A DNA stretch of 16,481 nt from positions 1 through 16,481 of the forward strand of contig DAHXMN010000007.1 of the NCBI GenBank assembly GCA_027371725.1, written 5' to 3'. Positions within the stretch are counted from its first letter, which is position 1; every line of letters begins with the position of its first letter. The notes beneath the pieces were generated by a model that saw only the letters and a program-made list of their open reading frames with translations, was not told where the DNA came from and made no database searches. The DNA comes from Candidatus Woesearchaeota archaeon (GTDB lineage: Archaea > Nanobdellota > Nanobdellia > Woesearchaeales > UBA525). Positions 12,332-16,481 of this stretch are shown here, piece by piece. The position numbers were made by a program, and so were the translations under genes.

Positions 12332-12892
12332 TCAGTCCGTCGAGATGTTGCCGTTCGCCAGGTCGTAGTTGTAGAGGAGCGCGGTATACAACGTGATGTC
12401 CTCGCTGTTGACGAGGCCGTCGCCGTTGAGGTCGCAGATGTGGTTCGCGTCGCAGTGCGCGTTGCCGAGCATGATCTGCTTGAGGAAGAGCGGGTCTTTC
12501 CTCGTGAGCTTGCCGTCGTTGTCGTAGTCGTACAGGCGGCGGACCAGGTTGTCGAACGCCTGCTGGTCGCGCGCGTCCACGACGCCGTCGCCGTTGAGGT
12601 CGCACCGCATCTTCTGGCAGTCCACCTTGCCGGCCAGCACGTCCTGGAAGTCGTAGTAGTCCAGTTTCCCGTCGCCGTTGAAGTCGAGCCATGCGTAATT
12701 GAACTCGGTGCCGACGGGCACGGACGCGGTGGCGTAGTCGACCGCGCTGCCCGCGAGGTTGGCGGCGAGAGGGACGGAAGAAGCGCCGCTGTCGGGCGTG
12801 CTCAGCCCCAACGCCATGAGCACGACCGCGACGATCGCGACGGTGCCGACGACCATGAGGGAGACGACCTGATGCTCGTGCTTCGGATCCAT
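12332..12892 (-). CDS. Anchored dockerin-like calcium-binding protein
   Basis: A 186-residue surface protein. Residues 9-31 form an N-terminal membrane anchor. Four EF-hand-like calcium loops follow: D70-FNGDGKLDYY-D81, D98-LNGDGVVDAR-D109, D122-YDNDGKLTRK-D133 and D154-LNGDGLVNSE-D165, the pattern of type I dockerin repeats. The loops form two pairs, and each second loop is preceded by a cysteine pair (C92/C97 and C147/C153), so the protein seems to consist of two duplicated dockerin-like modules with one disulfide each. In bacteria dockerins bind cohesins; no cohesin domain is visible in the window. It is the first gene of an operon with the four-cysteine protein. Upstream lie a TATA box and a leader of about 100 bases. 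Confidence 0.82.
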   Translation of the reverse strand: MDPKHEHQVVSLMVVGTVAIVAVVLMALGLSTPDSGASSVPLAANLAGSAVDYATASVPVGTEFNYAWLDFNGDGKLDYYDFQDVLAGKVDCQKMRCDLNGDGVVDARDQQAFDNLVRRLYDYDNDGKLTRKDPLFLKQIMLGNAHCDANHICDLNGDGLVNSEDITLYTALLYNYDLANGNISTD

Positions 12893-12995
12893 TGGATGCG
12901 CCTCAGGAGTGTAAGGAAAAAGTGTTTTCGCTCTTCCCCGTCGGAGGAAGGTCGCTATAACGTCATCGCCGAAACATGTTCAAACACACAACTAA

Positions 12996-13011
12996 TATAC
13001 TCTTTAGTATA
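12996..13011 (-). promoter_or_regulatory. Inverted repeat at the dockerin operon start site
   Basis: TATACT-CTTT-AGTATA is a 6-bp inverted repeat between the TATA box and the predicted transcript start near 12994. The position would suit an operator; the A/T-rich sequence makes chance occurrence quite possible. Confidence 0.3.
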
Positions 13012-13015
13012 CTTG

Positions 13016-13024
13016 TTTATAAAT
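13016..13024 (-). promoter_or_regulatory. TATA box of the dockerin-like operon
   Basis: ATTTATAAA on the minus strand. The predicted start near 12994 leaves an unusually long leader of about 100 bases for this window, where most genes look leaderless. Confidence 0.55.
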
Positions 13025-13313
13025 GTTTCGCTCCAATGGGCTCTTCGGCAGATCACGTTCGTGCTGCGCCCCGACAAGTATCGAGGGGCAAACGGCGGGG
13101 CGACCGGGTCAGGTGATGATCGCCCGTGATATCATCCAACCGTCTCAGGGGCGCAGTCCATTCGCCGAAGAGCCGCTCCGATGAGCGCGAACAGAGAGGG
13201 AAAGGACGGACGCAGCGACGGCCAACGCGCCGGAATCGACGGGAAACAGGGCCCGGTGGAGGAGGAAGCCCGAACGGACCATACGGTCCAAGGCCGCGAC
13301 GCCCGGAGAACGC
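13025..13313. other. Spacer without recognisable gene
   Basis: The 289 bases between the dockerin promoter and the SpoIIM-family stop are GC-rich and code for nothing I can support on either strand. A short hairpin GGACC-ATAC-GGTCC lies near 13276-13289. No copy of the hairpin family at 2231/7348 is visible here. Confidence 0.5.
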
Positions 13314-14339
13314 CTAGAAGCTGCCGGCAGCGGCGTAGACCGTCGCGAGGAGCGTCGAATGGCCCAGCACCAAGGTCTCGACGACGGCGCCCACGATGAA
13401 GAGGAGGATCGCGAGCAGGAAGAGGTAGTAGTTGTACTGGAACACCTCCTTGTGGTGCGGGTCGTCGAAGACGTACGCGAGGAAATGGAGCGCGAGGAGG
13501 ATGGTCGCGATGTCGAGCAGCTGCGCGACGAGCGGCAGCGCCGCGAAGAAGACCCTGTAGAGCGAGTGCAGCACGATGAACCCGACGCCGGCGGCGATGA
13601 AATAATAGACGAACTTGTCCATCGCCGCCCGTTTCGAGACGATGTCGTCGCTCAGCACGCCGCCCGCGACCGCGGCCAGGACGTACGCGCCGCCCTCGAG
13701 GAAGACGTGCGGCAGCGTGATCGCGACGATGATCGCGAGGTTGGCCCACGCGCCGTACGCGCCCCCGTTGACCGCGGCCTCAAGGGCGCGGAACCCGAAG
13801 ATCGTGCCCCAGGACGAGGCGTTCCACGCGATGAAGAAGAGCGCGCCGTCGCCAGCGATGAGCGCGACGAGGAAGCAGGCGAGGAGCACCCACCAGTTGT
13901 TCAGGAAGATGGAGAGGAACGCGCTCCCGGAGAAGAACGAGCCGCCGCGCAGGTTCAGCTCGAGCGCCAACTGTTCACGGAAGACGCTCCCCACCTCGAC
14001 GCCGAGCTGCGGCAACAAGAAAGTGTAAAGCATGTACGTAAGGTATATCCCGAGGAAGAGGACGCCGTACACCCTGAGCGCGTCCCGGTTGTCGACGAAG
14101 AAGCGACGGATGCTGAACGACCGCTCCTTGATCTCCTTCAGCTCCTCCTTCTCGAGCAGCGTCTCCAGGTACGGCATCAGGAGGAGCGAGGCGAAGATGA
14201 CGCTGACGATCCCGGAGTTCGCGGCGAAGAGGAGCCGGGCGACGACGATGCTCACCGTGCTGTACACGACGGCGAGGATGAACGCGTACCGCAGCTTCCG
14301 CTCCAGCCAGTCTTCCGGGAAGAGGTGCTCGAGGACCAC
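13314..14339 (-). CDS. SpoIIM-family (DUF95) integral membrane protein
   Basis: A 341-residue protein with many hydrophobic helices (about 18-39, 42-58, 90-109, 139-162, 164-182, 200-225, 242-262, 267-291, 303-325). The family signature is seen in the central part: FFSGSAFLSIFLNNWWV (135-151), GTIFGFRA (178-185) and LPHVFLEGGAY (209-219), matching the SpoIIM core. In Bacillus SpoIIM works in peptidoglycan remodelling during engulfment; archaeal members are common but uncharacterised, so no function is claimed. The C-terminal third, after a DDPHHKEVF loop (292-300), extends beyond the core. The start is GTG at 14339, 26 bases from the TATA centre, giving a leaderless message. Divergent from the Lon-like gene. 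Confidence 0.82.
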   Translation of the reverse strand: MVLEHLFPEDWLERKLRYAFILAVVYSTVSIVVARLLFAANSGIVSVIFASLLLMPYLETLLEKEELKEIKERSFSIRRFFVDNRDALRVYGVLFLGIYLTYMLYTFLLPQLGVEVGSVFREQLALELNLRGGSFFSGSAFLSIFLNNWWVLLACFLVALIAGDGALFFIAWNASSWGTIFGFRALEAAVNGGAYGAWANLAIIVAITLPHVFLEGGAYVLAAVAGGVLSDDIVSKRAAMDKFVYYFIAAGVGFIVLHSLYRVFFAALPLVAQLLDIATILLALHFLAYVFDDPHHKEVFQYNYYLFLLAILLFIVGAVVETLVLGHSTLLATVYAAAGSF

Positions 14340-14361
14340 GGTCCGGTCTCCGCAGCAGACG

Positions 14362-14369
14362 TTTAAAAA
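14362..14369 (-). promoter_or_regulatory. TATA box for the SpoIIM-family gene
   Basis: TTTTTAAA on the minus strand, centred 26 bases from the GTG start at 14339, which supports GTG as both start codon and transcript 5' end. Confidence 0.6.
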
Positions 14370-14407
14370 GAATTGTTATCTTTTCAAGAGAGTGACAAAT
14401 ACAAAAT

Positions 14408-14416
14408 TATATAAAT
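14408..14416 (+). promoter_or_regulatory. TATA box for the Lon-like gene
   Basis: TATATAAAT, predicting a start near 14438 and a leader of about 20 bases that contains GGTGAGGGGG before the GTG at 14459. Confidence 0.6.
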
Positions 14417-14458
14417 TCGGGGAGAAAAATCCGGACAAGGTGAGGGGGTTGAAACAAC

Positions 14459-16481
14459 GTGGCAGAGGAACGACGGATCAGTTTCGCGGTGAAATCTCAG
14501 TTCGGCATCGACGATTACACCGAGGAATTCTCACAGACTAAGGCGACGATCAACGATGACGTCTTCGGCGACCTCGCCAACCAAGACCGGGCAGTCCGAC
14601 GCTTTGTGGACGCGCTCAGCGCGCCGCAGCATGCCATCCTCAACTTCGGCGATGCCGGTGTCGGCAAGACCACCGCGGTCAAAGGGCTCATCACCGCGCT
14701 GGAAGCGCTCAACAAAGGCGAGGAAGTGAAAGGCAAGTACGCGCCAGAAGTCACGGCGTTCCACGAACGGTTGCGCCACAAGGAACGCGGCGATGTCCTC
14801 GCATTGTGGAATCCGACAGACTACAACGCACCCATTCTCTTCCGGCCGAACGCGGCGCAGCAGACCGCGAAGACGCTGAGCGACGAGGTGGAGCAAGCGA
14901 TGGACGATCTCCATGTCGGAGGCAACGTCATCATCCGCGAGACGCTGCTCGCCGAGCATTCACTCATGTTCCTCCGAAGGAATTTCCACAGCTTCGTCCA
15001 GCAGAACGGCCTCAAGTACGAGCAGATCGAGTGGTCGTTCAACGAGAAGCCGGGGAGCGCGGACATCCTCAACCTCAGCGTGGACGTCCATCCGGCGAAG
15101 CCGAAGAGGATGAGCCAAGCCGCGAAGCAAGAGTACGAAGCGCGGCGGCAAGAGCTCAAGAACGAGCTCGCCACCCTGCTCATCGACGCTTTCGAAGACT
15201 CCACCGCGACGTTCACTCGCGAGGAGGCGAGCGCGACGTTCCAGCAGCTGCTCAACCATCCGCCAGTCTACTTCCGCGAGATCGGCAAGCATCTCGAACA
15301 GTTTCGCGACCGGCAGCGGCAGGCGCTCGAAGCGAAGATTGACGGCTGCATCGCGACGCTTCAGGAGAACAGCCAGAAATGGTCGGGCAAGGAACCGATC
15401 GTCGCGCAATGGTACAAGGACGCGGTCGCATATCTCGCAGAGCCCGAGCGCAGAGCCAGCATCCTGAAGTCGTTCCAGGAGACCGAGAAGAACGCAGTGA
15501 AAGCGCTGGTCAAATGGATGCACAACAAGGAGGAGGTGATGTTCAGCCCCTCCGACCACGCGCTCCACATGTACAGCGTCAGGTTCAAGATTGACGGGAA
15601 GGAGTTCGCCATGACCGAGCTCCTGAAGCCGGGCGAGTGCTATATCCAGGACGGCGCGAGGGGGGTCACGATCAGGGAGATGAACCTGTTCGACCCGAGC
15701 CAGCTCTTCATGGATGTCGACACCTCGGGGACCGTGCCGCTCCATCTCGGCGTAGAGCTTGGTCCGCTCGCCTACGCCGATCTCGTCACGATCGACGACG
15801 CGTTCGGCGATATCGTGACGGAGAAGGCGACGAGGCGCGCGCTCCTCACCTTCCTCCAGGACGGCGATATCAGGATCACGTACGAGAAGACCCAGATACG
15901 GTTCAAGAACGAGTGTTTCCTCCTCGTCAACGAGACGCAGAACCCGTTCGAGCGCCAGAAGTTCCAGAACACCGACCCGGAGTTCGACGAAGGGATGTAC
16001 CGCCGGTTCAGCGTCGTCCCGTGGTCGAGCCACACGGAAGCGAACAAGGAGACGAGGGCGACGTTCCCCATGATTCTGAAGCGGGCCAGCCTCGCGAGCA
16101 AGAACGGCGACCCGGAGACGGGGTTCACGCCTGAAGCGATGAACCTGATCTGGCAGTACCAGCTCGCGATGAACGAGCCCTCGATGCATATCTCGACCCA
16201 GATTGGGCTGATCAGCAAGGAGCTCTTCCAGCCGCTCATCCGGTACGCGAAGCGCCATGGCGCGAGCATCGTGACGCCCGACCATGTGATCGACTACCTC
16301 TGGAGCCTCCGGGTTCACGAAGACGAACGGTACATCACCTCATTGAACCTCGCGCAAGAGGGTGTCAACTCCGAATCGTGGAAGATCGGGGAGGCGCACG
16401 GCATGGCAGTCTATCAAGGCCATCCGAACGATTTCGGCGGCGTCACCCGCGTGAACGTCTTCCTCCAGAGACGGCTCGGCC
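14459..16481 (+). CDS. Lon-family AAA+ protease (LonB/LonC-like), 3' end outside window
   Basis: The frame is open from GTG at 14459 to the window end: 674 residues with no stop. AAA+ features are Walker A G64-DAGVGK-T71-T72; Walker B LVTIDD with D446/D447; a sensor-1-like N491 in CFLLVNETQN; and arginine-finger candidates R515/R516 (MYRRF). A helical lid follows. The last part, KIGEAHGMAVYQGHPNDFGG, resembles the VGQVNGLAV-type strand that opens Lon (S16) protease domains, so the catalytic Ser-Lys part should lie beyond the edge. Between Walker A and B sit about 370 residues with a charged helical section (near 217-330) and no membrane helix; archaeal LonB carries a membrane anchor there, whereas LonC-type enzymes have a long helical insert. 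Walker B ends in Asp instead of the usual Glu. A stop codon at 14450 limits the start, and GAGGGGG precedes it by ten bases. It may degrade misfolded proteins. Confidence 0.68.
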   Translation, partial: MAEERRISFAVKSQFGIDDYTEEFSQTKATINDDVFGDLANQDRAVRRFVDALSAPQHAILNFGDAGVGKTTAVKGLITALEALNKGEEVKGKYAPEVTAFHERLRHKERGDVLALWNPTDYNAPILFRPNAAQQTAKTLSDEVEQAMDDLHVGGNVIIRETLLAEHSLMFLRRNFHSFVQQNGLKYEQIEWSFNEKPGSADILNLSVDVHPAKPKRMSQAAKQEYEARRQELKNELATLLIDAFEDSTATFTREEASATFQQLLNHPPVYFREIGKHLEQFRDRQRQALEAKIDGCIATLQENSQKWSGKEPIVAQWYKDAVAYLAEPERRASILKSFQETEKNAVKALVKWMHNKEEVMFSPSDHALHMYSVRFKIDGKEFAMTELLKPGECYIQDGARGVTIREMNLFDPSQLFMDVDTSGTVPLHLGVELGPLAYADLVTIDDAFGDIVTEKATRRALLTFLQDGDIRITYEKTQIRFKNECFLLVNETQNPFERQKFQNTDPEFDEGMYRRFSVVPWSSHTEANKETRATFPMILKRASLASKNGDPETGFTPEAMNLIWQYQLAMNEPSMHISTQIGLISKELFQPLIRYAKRHGASIVTPDHVIDYLWSLRVHEDERYITSLNLAQEGVNSESWKIGEAHGMAVYQGHPNDFGGVTRVNVFLQRRLG

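Noticed and set aside
12152..13129. 325-codon plus-strand frame
   Set aside because: Antisense to the dockerin-like operon and its promoter; valine-, arginine- and aspartate-rich shadow, including antisense of repeated calcium loops.
13190..13205. GAACAGAGAGGGAAAGG as part of an RNase P RNA
   Set aside because: It resembles one conserved RNase P segment, but the conserved 5' GAGGAAAGTCC region and the 3' partner are not found at suitable places.
13359..14366. 335-codon plus-strand frame
   Set aside because: Shadow of the SpoIIM-family gene; the composition is dominated by E, R, D and V, with no domain.
14960..16318. 452-codon minus-strand frame
   Set aside because: It is antisense to the Lon-like gene, which has intact AAA+ motifs; the translation is rich in R, L, V, E and D without motifs, as expected for a shadow frame in GC-rich DNA.

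Overview
The window is a dense, high-GC stretch of an archaeal chromosome. The archaeal assignment rests on eL21, the RNA polymerase subunit Rpo4 and a DUF655 protein sitting together, and on A/T-rich TATA boxes centred about 25-28 bases before many start codons, which predicts many leaderless mRNAs. A class II lysyl-tRNA synthetase, a SpoIIM-family membrane protein and many small membrane or secreted proteins fit a DPANN-type archaeon (Woesearchaeota/Pacearchaeota-like), but that placement is inference.

Layout. 1-1692 (+): 3' part of lysS and a flavin-split-barrel protein. 1698-1988 (-): small winged-helix regulator. 2070-2475: no supported protein, but an orphan promoter followed by a multi-hairpin element. 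2476-4007 (-): alaX directly behind a tRNA-Val(CAC) gene, then an endonuclease III gene. 4180-4740 (+): JAMM metalloprotease. 4748-5611 (-): membrane protein ending in a textbook voltage-sensor domain with no pore. 5612-5997: repeat-rich spacer. 5998-7288 (+): eL21, Rpo4 and DUF655. 7289-7842: spacer with two inverted copies of the hairpin element. 7843-9558 (+): argS. 9674-10000 (-): zinc ribbon with a histone H1-like tail. 10135-10800 (+): a Hel308-like helicase cut off after its first RecA domain. 10908-11252 (-): Tic20/DUF4870-like membrane protein. 11379-11957 (+): AT-rich, membrane-anchored thioredoxin-like protein. 11993-12892 (-): two-gene operon for an anchored dockerin-like calcium protein and a small cysteine-containing protein. 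13314-14339 (-): SpoIIM-family protein. 14459 to the end (+): Lon-family AAA+ protease, cut by the window edge.

Most genes serve translation and its quality control (LysRS, ArgRS, AlaX, tRNA-Val, eL21), transcription (Rpo4), DNA repair (Nth, helicase remnant) and proteolysis (JAMM, Lon-like). A second group is a cell-surface set: voltage sensor, Tic20-like, thioredoxin-like, dockerin-like and SpoIIM.

The least explained signal is a family of intergenic multi-hairpin elements, at least four copies near 2231, 4018, 7348 and 7608-7747 (minus). They share sequence blocks and show paired base changes in one stem. No CRISPR array, insertion sequence or rRNA gene was seen.
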